Source: an uncultured Bacteroidales bacterium
GTDB lineage: Bacteria; Bacteroidota; Bacteroidia; Bacteroidales; UBA932
Assembly (NCBI GenBank): GCA_944322575.1
Contig: CALUPK010000005.1
Coordinates: forward strand, 1 to 64,000
Length of the DNA stretch: 64,000 nt
Direction: 5' to 3'
In this document: positions 18,594 to 26,434 of the stretch, one piece after another
Layout of the letters: every line of letters starts with the position of its first letter
How positions within the stretch are numbered: position 1 is the stretch's first letter
Notes under the pieces: generated by a model
What the model was told of the DNA's origin: nothing
The model's input: only the letters and a program-made list of their open reading frames with translations
Databases searched by the model: none
Position numbers and translations under genes: made by a program

Positions 18594-20138
18594 ATGAAAC
18601 ACCGCCACCTTCTCTGCACGATATCCGCCGCTGCGGTCATTGCCCTTGCCCTCACCTCCTGCGGCAGACAGGAGCTGCCGTGGTACGAGGATACCGGACG
18701 GCTGTGGAAGGACTACATGGCTGCGGTCGAGGACGCGAAAGTGGCTGTGGCAGAGAAGATGGATCCGGACTTAGCCACTATCGTATCGCCAGCCGAGAAC
18801 CCGCAGATAGAGTGGCTGGAGCGGGACGGCCGGACATTTGTGCTGGTCGGCTCGGTGATGACTGAGGAGGAAAGCCGGTACTGGGAAGACGGACAGGCAG
18901 ATATGTTCCTACTGGACGACCGTCTGCCCTGGGTCTCCCTGCCCTACGACCTGACCGCACGTCTGAAAGCAGACGCCCGCCAGACCGACGACCCAGGCAT
19001 AGTGATGCGCGTCGTCCAGATGCTCGGCCTGCCACCCGACTACTGCGGCAACCGCATTGTGCTCTTCTGGGCCGAGAAGGACAGCCTCTTCCGCCCTACC
19101 CCCGACCCGGAAATCCATGACAGCGAAGTCCTTCTCGACTTCCGCGACGACGTGGATCCCCGCTACCGCGCCTGGTTCGAGGACTACTACCGGACCGCCT
19201 ACTACTCCGACACCCCCTACCCCTGGACCCGCCTCGGCTACACCTACGACTGGCACAGCGGCTCCCCCTCGGCCACCGGCCCCGCCGAGTTCATCGTCCG
19301 CCCCTCCACCCGCGTAATTGTCCGCGACATCCTGTCCGTACCCGACTGGTACCGGACCTTAACGACCCCTGCAACTGACACGCTGGTAATATCCTTGCCC
19401 CATCCCGCCATGGATACTCTCGGAAGCACCGACGGCACAGGAACCTATACGCTGAATTTGGAATCCACTGGAGATTTTCAGTCTTCGGACATCTCTGTGA
19501 CGGTAGGAGTCCGGAAAAACAAGTTCTACGAACTGCTGGCCGGAAACGACCGAAGATTGATTCTGATTATATTCTCGATATGCGCCGCCTCAGCGTTGAT
19601 AAGTCTCGCCTACCGCCACAAAAAGACACTGAAACAACAAAGGCAGCATATCACAGACCAGGCCGGAGCGATACCCACAATCAAATCGGAGCCGGAGAAA
19701 CACCACGAAACAACGGATCTCATGAGATTCCAGAACATGACGTACGAGACTATGCATAAGCTGGCTGACCTGTACGACATACACCAGAGCAATCCGCAGC
19801 ATTTCATGGACAAGTCCGTCAAAGTCGCCCGGGACTATCTCACTAAGACCAATTCATACGGCAACGCCGAATCCCTCCTGAACTCAGTGTACCCGGGATT
19901 CCTTGACGAACTGCGGGCAGAATTCCCCAAACTAAAAAAGGAGGACTTCCATCTGATAACGCTCACCTGCATAGACTATCCCAGCAGCATCGTCTGCTCC
20001 ATCCTCAACATAAGCGAGACCAACCTCAGCACCAAAAAATACCGGCTGGCCCGAAAAATGAACCTCGACACCAGCCTCACCAAATACCTCAACGCACGCC
20101 TGTCCTCCTATCGGAAACTGCCGGAAGAGGACAAATAA
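18594..20138 (+). CDS. Lipoprotein-TM-HTH membrane regulator
   Basis: A 514-residue protein. Order: lipoprotein signal (LTSC, Cys23), an exported region of about 290 residues with no recognised fold, a single TM at about 319-340 (LILIIFSICAASALISL), a linker, and a C-terminal HTH of about 75 residues (from ELRAEFPKLKKEDFHLI to KYLNARLSSY). The HTH resembles that of the TPR regulator at 34329-36086, although the exported parts differ. It probably senses something outside and acts on DNA inside. The two propeller lipoprotein genes start 209 nt downstream behind a promoter with repeated motifs, and are likely targets. Confidence 0.75.
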   Translation: MKHRHLLCTISAAAVIALALTSCGRQELPWYEDTGRLWKDYMAAVEDAKVAVAEKMDPDLATIVSPAENPQIEWLERDGRTFVLVGSVMTEEESRYWEDGQADMFLLDDRLPWVSLPYDLTARLKADARQTDDPGIVMRVVQMLGLPPDYCGNRIVLFWAEKDSLFRPTPDPEIHDSEVLLDFRDDVDPRYRAWFEDYYRTAYYSDTPYPWTRLGYTYDWHSGSPSATGPAEFIVRPSTRVIVRDILSVPDWYRTLTTPATDTLVISLPHPAMDTLGSTDGTGTYTLNLESTGDFQSSDISVTVGVRKNKFYELLAGNDRRLILIIFSICAASALISLAYRHKKTLKQQRQHITDQAGAIPTIKSEPEKHHETTDLMRFQNMTYETMHKLADLYDIHQSNPQHFMDKSVKVARDYLTKTNSYGNAESLLNSVYPGFLDELRAEFPKLKKEDFHLITLTCIDYPSSIVCSILNISETNLSTKKYRLARKMNLDTSLTKYLNARLSSYRKLPEEDK

Positions 20139-20196
20139 ATTTTCACACCTGCTCCGTCAAGCAACTGTATTTCAAGACTGTACAAATTTGTGTGAC

Positions 20197-20303
20197 TCAC
20201 AGCGGCATGCCTCACAGCCCGTCATATTTACTGTGTTTCAACCATTTACACCTTCTACACCGCCTCACTTGATGTGAATTATTTATCCTTGTTCACAGCG
20301 GCA
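20197..20303. repeat. Direct repeats of TCACAGCGGCA in the promoter region of the propeller genes
   Basis: An exact 11-bp sequence occurs at 20197-20207 and again at 20293-20303, 96 bp apart. A partial third copy (TCACAGC) starts at 20212. The second copy falls between the -33 and -7 elements. They are candidate operator sites for the membrane regulator encoded immediately upstream. The rest of the 209-nt gap holds no gene. Confidence 0.6.
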
Positions 20304-20319
20304 CGGCATATTAGATTTG
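20288..20319 (+). promoter_or_regulatory. Promoter of the propeller lipoprotein genes
   Basis: CTTG at 20288-20291, a 20-bp spacer and TAGATTTG at 20312-20319 form a good Bacteroidota promoter 28 nt before the ATG at 20348. Confidence 0.75.
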
Positions 20320-20347
20320 TACTGGAAACAACAAACATCCTACAGAC

Positions 20348-21403
20348 ATGAAAAAATCAATCTTCGCATCACTGCTGCTTACTGCCGCCTCCCTGTTATT
20401 TCTGCCGTCCTGCAGAGACAACACAGGGGACATCGTGCTCGACCGGTCCATCCTGGATTCCGCAAAACCTCTGACAGCCGAGTCCATGAACTTCGACTTT
20501 CCGATAACGACAGTAAATCTCTACATCGTAAACGACTCCATAGCAGTCGTACACAACTCTGAGCAGGACGAAAGGAAATTGGTGGAAATATACAATCTCA
20601 ACAGCGGAGCCCTTATATGGGACCGCTTCACAAAAGGAAACGGACCGGAGGAAATCCTGATGGGAAGATCTGACATGTTCAACGACACTCTGATGCTCGA
20701 GGATTTCATGAGAGACCGCATCGTGCTCCTGCCCATAGGCAAAATCACCACAGGCGAAGATTTTAAGCCGGAATTCCAAGGCTATTCGGTCGTGTCCACC
20801 CGCATCAGGCCATTTGGGGGAAAGCTGCTGGCTGTCAATCCTTACTGCTTCAACGACAAGCAGTCCGGTATCCACAACGACGGGAACAGATTTATTCTCA
20901 CGGACAGCTCTTTCAACTATAAGGAGACAAACAGCTATCAATATGAGACGTTCAATGTCACAAATGGAAATTTCATAATATCATACGACAACGACAGAAT
21001 CATCTATTATTCTGCAGCAGAACCTCTTATAGAGGTATACGACACAGATCTCAATCTTCTGAGAACCGTTACCGGACCGGAACTGCCCAACAGGCCGGAG
21101 CTGTCACTCATAGGCAATATGGTCATGTACTCCAACGGTATACCCTACGCATACAAGTCTGCTTCATGCTGTAACCGCCACCACGTGTATCTTACCTACA
21201 TAGGAGAACTGGCCACGGCAGACCGGAACTATGATGACTTCGACACCTACATCCTCAAGTTCGACTGGAACGGCAACTTTATTGAGTCATACTCCATCGG
21301 TCATTCTGTCACCAGCATGTCCCTGAGCGGGGACGGCAAGTCACTCTACGTCTTCGGGCGGGAACATGACGGAACAGATGTCCTGTACCGATATCCTCTC
21401 TAA
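20348..21403 (+). CDS. 6-bladed beta-propeller lipoprotein (TolB-like/BF3164-like)
   Basis: A 351-residue lipoprotein (signal to FLPSC, Cys22). The segment FTKGNGPEEIL fits the G-x-G-P-x-E turn that marks these Bacteroidota propeller proteins, and repeated beta strands with aromatic and Asp residues run to the C-terminus. Such proteins are thought to sit on the membrane surface; their ligands are unknown. It follows a membrane HTH regulator and has its own promoter; a second propeller gene starts 15 nt downstream, so the pair is probably cotranscribed. Confidence 0.82.
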   Translation: MKKSIFASLLLTAASLLFLPSCRDNTGDIVLDRSILDSAKPLTAESMNFDFPITTVNLYIVNDSIAVVHNSEQDERKLVEIYNLNSGALIWDRFTKGNGPEEILMGRSDMFNDTLMLEDFMRDRIVLLPIGKITTGEDFKPEFQGYSVVSTRIRPFGGKLLAVNPYCFNDKQSGIHNDGNRFILTDSSFNYKETNSYQYETFNVTNGNFIISYDNDRIIYYSAAEPLIEVYDTDLNLLRTVTGPELPNRPELSLIGNMVMYSNGIPYAYKSASCCNRHHVYLTYIGELATADRNYDDFDTYILKFDWNGNFIESYSIGHSVTSMSLSGDGKSLYVFGREHDGTDVLYRYPL

Positions 21404-21418
21404 GCTACAATCGATCAA

Positions 21419-22603
21419 ATGAGATTGCGCAATTTTATTCCGGTTATTCTGGTGGCTGCAGCTGCTGTATCCTGCCATCATTCAGAAGAAGGCTCTACTT
21501 TAGAAATACCACTGAAACCGGCTGAAGGCATAATCAGGATGAGCACCCTGTATGAAGGATACAGTACTGTGGTCCCTGACGGCATGCTTATATCCGGAAT
21601 AATCGATGTGGCTGTTGCGGACAGCATTCTCGTGGTTCTGGGAGAGACCGATTCGGGTCTGGTAAGCATCTACGGCCTGGAAGGGGACTACCGCAGGTCT
21701 TTCCTGACGAGAGGACGCGGGCCCGGGGAGATGACGGATATTATGGCCATGGCGTGCGATATGTCCGCAGGGACAGTGGACGTGCTGGGCAATTTCGGTA
21801 TGGACATATATTCTTTCGACATACAGACCGGCCGGTTGAAAAACTCTTTTTCAATCGGTGAAAGCGAGATAAGGTATGCCAAGGACCTGCTGCCGGCAGG
21901 CGACGGCCGCTACCTGTTCTACAAGGACCTTTCGTACATCGACGGACCTGAGTATGAGGTGTATCTCTACAATCCTTCCACCGGCGAGGTTGAAGGCCGC
22001 TGGCTGCCCCTGGACAAGGACTTTGCGGAAGTGGCAAGCTTCTCGCAGGCCAACAATCTGTTTGAATACGGCGGTCGCCGTTTCTTCTATTCTGCATTCT
22101 CTGACGGAATCTACGAATTTACCGGAGACACCTTGGTGCAGTATGTACGTTTTGCAGACAACGGTTACAGTTTCACTCCGGAAATGAAGAAACGTCCGTG
22201 GCCACAGGACCTAATGGAGTTTGTAGAGGCTTGTCAGAAAAGCGGCAGGATATGGGGCCATGTGGACCTGTTCATGATAGGAGACAGAACCATGTCTGTT
22301 TATAACTATGGGAAGGACAGCAGATATGCAGCAGTCATGGATCTGGAGAAGGGGACAAGTGTCTCTTACAGTATGCTGGAGGATGATATGGTCTGGGGCA
22401 TCGGCAGCGACAGCTTTTTCTCCCCATACTATCTGCGTTATACTGACGGGGAATACGCCGTATATCTGGTAGAGCCGTTCGATATCATAGAGAAGATTGA
22501 GGGCTCTCCGGCATCAGATGACCCGACGATAGAGTCCAACAGACAGGCGCTGGCAAAACTGCCATACGAGTCGAACCAGATAATACTGATGATGAAAATC
22601 TAG
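21419..22603 (+). CDS. 6-bladed beta-propeller lipoprotein
   Basis: A 394-residue lipoprotein (signal AAAAVSC, Cys19). It carries the marker TRGRGPGEM and a propeller-like series of strands; the tail SPASDDPTIESN matches the D-x-P/N-P-x-I ending seen in the propellers at 31590-33736. It lies 15 nt after the previous propeller gene and is probably in the same transcript. The function is unknown; a role in sensing or binding at the cell surface is inference from the neighbouring regulator. Confidence 0.82.
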   Translation: MRLRNFIPVILVAAAAVSCHHSEEGSTLEIPLKPAEGIIRMSTLYEGYSTVVPDGMLISGIIDVAVADSILVVLGETDSGLVSIYGLEGDYRRSFLTRGRGPGEMTDIMAMACDMSAGTVDVLGNFGMDIYSFDIQTGRLKNSFSIGESEIRYAKDLLPAGDGRYLFYKDLSYIDGPEYEVYLYNPSTGEVEGRWLPLDKDFAEVASFSQANNLFEYGGRRFFYSAFSDGIYEFTGDTLVQYVRFADNGYSFTPEMKKRPWPQDLMEFVEACQKSGRIWGHVDLFMIGDRTMSVYNYGKDSRYAAVMDLEKGTSVSYSMLEDDMVWGIGSDSFFSPYYLRYTDGEYAVYLVEPFDIIEKIEGSPASDDPTIESNRQALAKLPYESNQIILMMKI

Positions 22604-22790
22604 TCAAAGCTTGTCCACCTCTTCCGGAGATAGACCGGTATTCCGTGCAATCAGTTCCAAGGGGAGGCCCTGCGCTTTCATATTCCTCGCGATGTCGCAA
22701 ATGGCCTCAGTCCTGCCTTCTGCCCGACCTTCTCTCCGAGCAGCTCGCGCGGATTACTTCATCTCCATAATAAACCATATCTTCCTCCTT
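22604..22790 (-). pseudogene. Remnant of an Rpn/PD-(D/E)XK transposase-like nuclease gene
   Basis: On the minus strand the frame 22753-22604 encodes 49 residues ending in IARNMKAQGLPLELIARNTG and then LSPEEVDKL-stop. This matches the conserved C-terminus of Rpn-type recombination-promoting nucleases (PDDEXK_2 family), preceded by the usual EGRAEGRTEA linker. Upstream (22754-22790) another frame continues with a matching MVYYGDEVIRA-like segment, so a frameshift and loss of the whole catalytic domain have occurred. The stop codon directly abuts the stop of the convergent propeller gene. Confidence 0.75.
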
Positions 22791-22870
22791 TTTCTGCAAA
22801 TTTAAGTATAAATCCGATTTCACCCGTACCGGCAGAGTAAAAAATCCGCACCGCCACCCGCTGACCCGCC

Positions 22871-22969
22871 AAAATTTCGGGGAAACAGGGTATTTTGCCA
22901 TTTAGAATTTCGGGGAAATAGGGTATTTTCTGCTTTAAGATTTTGGGAAAACAGAGAATTTGTCTATTT
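22871..22969. repeat. Three tandem 33-bp imperfect repeats
   Basis: Units at 22871-22903, 22904-22936 and 22937-22969 each have the pattern A(A/G)(A/G)ATTT(C/T)GGG(G/A)AAA, then A(T/C)AG-like and T-rich parts. Units 1 and 2 differ at only a few positions; unit 3 is more diverged and its end runs into the -7 box of the ATPase promoter. There are no spacers, so it is not a CRISPR array. Between the nuclease remnant and these repeats nothing else is seen. Confidence 0.75.
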
Positions 22970-22972
22970 TTG
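22965..22972 (+). promoter_or_regulatory. -7 promoter element for the AAA/DUF4143 ATPase
   Basis: TATTTTTG fits TAnnTTTG and lies 21 nt before the ATG at 22994. This supports that ATG over the in-frame ATG at 22943, which is upstream of the promoter. Confidence 0.6.
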
Positions 22973-22993
22973 CATAGGCAGACATCTGTATTT

Positions 22994-24331
22994 ATGACAA
23001 ATAGGATATTTAAAAGGAAAATCTACGACAGGCTGCTTCAGTGGAAACAGGAGTCAGGCGGAACAAGCGCCGCTCTGATACAAGGAGCCAGACGTATCGG
23101 CAAGTCGACAATCGTGGAGGAATTCGCGAAAAATGAATACTCCTCATACCTGCTGATTGACTTCAACAGGGCCTCCGTGACTGTCAAGGCTCTGTTCGAG
23201 GACCTAATGGACCTGGATTTCATTTTCCTGCAGCTGCAGACCATATACAATGTCGTCCTGGAAAGACGCAAATCGGTCATTATCTTCGATGAAGTGCAGA
23301 AATGCCCCAAAGCCCGTGAGGCCATCAAATACCTCGTTCAGGACGGAAGATATGACTATATCGAGACAGGCTCCCTTATCAGCATCAGGAAAAACACAAA
23401 AGACATAACCATCCCAAGCGAGGAGGAACGCATGGACATGTACCCCATGGACTTCGAGGAATTCAGGTGGGCCATGGGCGATACAGTGTCCGTCCCTCTT
23501 ATCAGAACCTTCTTTGAGAAGCGGATGCCGTTGGGCGCGGCACACAGGTCAAAGCAGAGAGACCTGCGGCTGTACATGCTGGTGGGAGGTATGCCGCAGG
23601 CCGTCAACGAATATCTGGAGACAAACAATCTCGCTAAGGTAGACACCGTAAAGAGACGTATAATCCAGCTATATTCCGAAGACTTCCTCAAAATAGACGC
23701 TACCGGCAAACTGAGCAGACTGTTTATGTCCATTCCCGCACAACTGAGCAGAAAAACCTCCCGGTACTATATGAGCGCAGTCGTAGGGAATGTGGACAAT
23801 GGCAAAGAAGAGGAGATGCTCGTCAGTCTCGAAGACAGCAAGGCCGTCCTGGTCTCATACCATTCCAATGACCCCAACGTGGGCCTGCAACTGACAAAAG
23901 ATGCCTCCAGATACAAACTGTTCGTTGCGGACACCGGACTGTTCGTCACGATGGCTTTCTGGGATAAAGACTTCGCAGAGAACATCATCTATCAGAAGCT
24001 GCTGTCTGACAAACTGGAAGCCAATCTCGGGTACCTGTATGAGAACCTCGTGGCGCAGATGCTTGCCGCTGCAGGCAATCAGCTGTTCTACTATACTTTC
24101 GAAAAAGACGGCAAACACTCTTATGAGATAGATTTCATGCTTACGAGAGGTAGCAAAATATGCCCTGTCGAAGTAAAGTCCTCAGGCTACATGGCTCATG
24201 CCTCCCTTGATGCCTTCAGGAAGAAATACCAGGCCCGGATCCAGAACAGCTATGTCCTCTACACCAAGGACCTGCAGAAAGGTGAGAACGGGCTGCTGTA
24301 TCTGCCGGTATACATGACCCCGGTGCTATAA
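22994..24331 (+). CDS. AAA-family ATPase with DUF4143 domain
   Basis: A 445-residue protein. Walker A is GARRIGKST (31-39) in the AAA_14 form; Walker B is SVIIFDEVQKC (about 86-96). The DUF4143 part covers the second half and ends with a nuclease-like fold (YEIDFMLTRG then CPVEVKSSG), which resembles a PD-(D/E)xK core, D-x(n)-E-x-K. These proteins are abundant and variable in Bacteroidales; their role is unknown. A start at 22943 would be ahead of the promoter, so ATG 22994 is used. It stands alone with an unusual 33-bp repeat array upstream. Confidence 0.88.
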   Translation: MTNRIFKRKIYDRLLQWKQESGGTSAALIQGARRIGKSTIVEEFAKNEYSSYLLIDFNRASVTVKALFEDLMDLDFIFLQLQTIYNVVLERRKSVIIFDEVQKCPKAREAIKYLVQDGRYDYIETGSLISIRKNTKDITIPSEEERMDMYPMDFEEFRWAMGDTVSVPLIRTFFEKRMPLGAAHRSKQRDLRLYMLVGGMPQAVNEYLETNNLAKVDTVKRRIIQLYSEDFLKIDATGKLSRLFMSIPAQLSRKTSRYYMSAVVGNVDNGKEEEMLVSLEDSKAVLVSYHSNDPNVGLQLTKDASRYKLFVADTGLFVTMAFWDKDFAENIIYQKLLSDKLEANLGYLYENLVAQMLAAAGNQLFYYTFEKDGKHSYEIDFMLTRGSKICPVEVKSSGYMAHASLDAFRKKYQARIQNSYVLYTKDLQKGENGLLYLPVYMTPVL

Positions 24332-24335
24332 AAAA

Positions 24336-24359
24336 ACACAACCCCGCAAGGAGTTGTGT
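24336..24359 (-). terminator. Rho-independent terminator of tRNA-Ala
   Basis: On the minus strand, arms ACACAAC and GTTGTGT (7 bp, plus two inner GC pairs) close around a GCAA-like loop and are followed by six or more T residues. It lies 7 nt past the tRNA 3' end, and the run of T overlaps the end of the convergent ATPase gene. Confidence 0.8.
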
Positions 24360-24365
24360 CCCGAG

Positions 24366-24439
24366 TGGAGCATACCGGAGTCGAACCGGTTACCTCGACA
24401 CTGCCAGTGTCGCGCTCTAGCCAAATGAGCTAATGCCCC
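24366..24439 (-). tRNA. tRNA-Ala (anticodon GGC)
   Basis: Reading the minus strand, the acceptor arms GGGGCAT and ATGCTCC pair with a G3-U70 wobble, the alanine identity element. The D arm is TAGCTCATTTGGCTAGAG, the anticodon stem-loop is CGACA-CTGGCAG-TGTCG with anticodon GGC, and the T arm has the loop TTCGACT between ACCGG and CCGGT. The discriminator is A and the 3' CCA is not encoded. It reads GCC/GCU codons. Confidence 0.93.
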
Positions 24440-24521
24440 TCCTTGAAGTTTTATTTATGAAAAAAGTGCCGCAAAGATAAGGCAATTTTTCAATTTACAA
24501 AACAAATATCTCCCAAATTTG

Positions 24522-25850
24522 CTACAGCCAGCCGAAAATCATGATGACGGCTATCACTATCGGGGCAACGTAGCGCACCAGATAGAAGATGACGTTGTAG
24601 AGCCTCTTGTTGGGCAGGGTGCCGCCGTTGGAAAGCTCGTCCACAAACTCCTTCCGGCCGAGTTTCCAGCCGACGAATATCACAATGAAGAGTCCGCAGA
24701 GGGGCATCAGCAGGTTGGCCGATATCATGTCGAAGAAGTCGAAGAAGGTCTTGCCGAGGATGTGTACGTCGGAGAGCACGCCGCCGGAGAGGGCACACAA
24801 GGTGCAGAGCACTAAGCATACGGCGCTGGAGAGCAGCACGGCCATGCGGCGCTTCATCCTGCAGGCCTCTATCAGGTAGGTTACGGACACCTCTAAGAGG
24901 GAGATGGACGAGGTGATGGCCGCGATGAAGAGCACGAAGAAGAAGAGTATCGCGATGACTCCGCCGGCGGCTATCTGATCGAAGATATCGGGCAGCACCA
25001 CGAAGAGCAGGCCGGGACCCTCGCTGGGGGAGATGCCGAAGGCGAAGACGGCGGGCATGATGGCCAGTCCGGCTAAGATGGCGAAGAAGGTGTCGGAGAT
25101 GGCGGTCAGCGAGGAGAGCTTGACGATCTTCTCCTGCTTCTTGACGTACGAGCCGTAGGTCAGAATCGTCGCGCAGCCGATACTCAGGGAGAAGAAGGCC
25201 TGGCCGAGGGCGTTGAGGAAAGTGTTTCCGGTAACCTTGGAGAAATCGGGCTTGAAGAGGAACTCCAAACCGGCTCCGGCCCCGGGCAGGGTCACCGAGC
25301 GGATGGCGATGATGATGATGGTCAGGAAGAGCAGCGGCATCATGACCTTGGTATAGCGCTCGATACCGTCCTTGATGCCGGCCAGCAGCACGAGGGATGT
25401 CAGAGCTAAGAAAATATAGGTGTAGAGTATCGTCCTCCAGGGAGTGGATACGGCCGCGGCGAAGAAGCCCTCCGACGAGCCCTGCTCGGGCAGGGTGAAC
25501 GACACGGCATGCACGAGGTAGTCTATCGTCCAGCCTCCCACCACGCAGTAGAAGGATATCAGAGCCACCGAGGCAAGCACGCCGAGCACACCGACCAGTC
25601 CCCAGTGTCCCTTGGGTGACAGCACCTTGAAGGCCTTCACAGCATTGACTTGACTGCGGCGTCCGACCACGAACTCCGACATCATGATGGGCAGGCACAG
25701 CAGGAATACCAGCACGAGGTAGATGATGATGAATGCCGCGCCGCCGTTGGTACCCATCAGATAGGGGAAGCGCCAGAGGTTGCCCAGTCCGATAGCCGAG
25801 CCGGCCATGGCTACGAGCACGCCGAAGGAGGATTTGAAGTTGTCTCTCAT
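24522..25850 (-). CDS. Sodium-dependent transporter, neurotransmitter:sodium symporter (SNF) family
   Basis: A 442-residue membrane protein with about 12 hydrophobic segments. The N-terminal motif AMAGSAIGLGNLWRFPYL contains the sodium-site sequence conserved in LeuT-type symporters, and the unwound TM6 region reads FSLSIGCATILTYGSYV. It probably imports an amino acid with Na+. The start ATG overlaps the stop of the dihydrofolate reductase gene by 4 nt, so both belong to one minus-strand operon. Confidence 0.92.
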   Translation of the reverse strand: MRDNFKSSFGVLVAMAGSAIGLGNLWRFPYLMGTNGGAAFIIIYLVLVFLLCLPIMMSEFVVGRRSQVNAVKAFKVLSPKGHWGLVGVLGVLASVALISFYCVVGGWTIDYLVHAVSFTLPEQGSSEGFFAAAVSTPWRTILYTYIFLALTSLVLLAGIKDGIERYTKVMMPLLFLTIIIIAIRSVTLPGAGAGLEFLFKPDFSKVTGNTFLNALGQAFFSLSIGCATILTYGSYVKKQEKIVKLSSLTAISDTFFAILAGLAIMPAVFAFGISPSEGPGLLFVVLPDIFDQIAAGGVIAILFFFVLFIAAITSSISLLEVSVTYLIEACRMKRRMAVLLSSAVCLVLCTLCALSGGVLSDVHILGKTFFDFFDMISANLLMPLCGLFIVIFVGWKLGRKEFVDELSNGGTLPNKRLYNVIFYLVRYVAPIVIAVIMIFGWL

Positions 25851-26356
25851 TTTTTGGTAAGTATTAGGAATGAATAATAAAGTCCGGTCTTTTCATCAAA
25901 ATAACGCTCGGAACGGCTCTCCACCTTCCACAGCTCAGGGTCCACTTCCGGGAAAAATACCTCCGCATCCCCGATGACCGTCTCCACCTCAGTGATATAC
26001 AGGCGGTCGGCAAGGGGCATGGCGGCACGGTAGAGCTGTCCGCCTCCTATGACGAACACCTCCTTCGAAGCGTCCGAAACATCCGGGACACCGGCAGCGG
26101 CGACGGCAGCCTCCAAGGACGGCAGGAACTCCGCCCCGCAGTCAGGAGCCGCACTGTGCGAGCGGCTTACCACGATGTTGCGCCGTCCGGGAAGGGGACG
26201 CCCGCCGAGCGAGAGCCAGGTATTGTAGCCCATGATGACGGGATGGCCGGTGGTCACCCGCTTGAAGTACTTCAGGTCGCCGGAGATGTGCCAGGGCATC
26301 CGGTTGCCCTTTCCGATGGCGCCGTTGGCGGCTTTGGCGACGATTAGCGATATCAT
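25847..26356 (-). CDS. folA: Dihydrofolate reductase
   Basis: A 169-residue protein of normal length. Conserved DHFR features are VAKAANGAIGKGNRMPWHI near the N-terminus, DLKYFKRVTTGHPVIMG with the active-site region, and the NADPH-binding VIGGGQLYRAAM. It reduces dihydrofolate to tetrahydrofolate with NADPH in the cytoplasm, complementing the thymidylate synthase (36197-36991) which uses the folate. It is coupled to the SNF symporter and divergent from the sigma-54-type regulator at 26435. Confidence 0.95.
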   Translation of the reverse strand: MISLIVAKAANGAIGKGNRMPWHISGDLKYFKRVTTGHPVIMGYNTWLSLGGRPLPGRRNIVVSRSHSAAPDCGAEFLPSLEAAVAAAGVPDVSDASKEVFVIGGGQLYRAAMPLADRLYITEVETVIGDAEVFFPEVDPELWKVESRSERYFDEKTGLYYSFLILTKK

Positions 26357-26419
26357 AGGCTCGATTCTGATAAGTTGAAATGAAGTTCAAAATTAAAGAA
26401 AATTTTCGGGAAATTGTGC

Positions 26420-26427
26420 TACTTTTG
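26420..26427 (+). promoter_or_regulatory. -7 promoter element for the two-component operon
   Basis: TACTTTTG fits TAnnTTTG and ends only 7 nt before the ATG at 26435, which would make the transcript leaderless or nearly so. Confidence 0.55.
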
Positions 26428-26434
26428 TAAGGTT

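Noticed and set aside
22871..22969. CRISPR array
   Set aside because: The 33-bp units are contiguous, with no spacers, and no cas genes are near.
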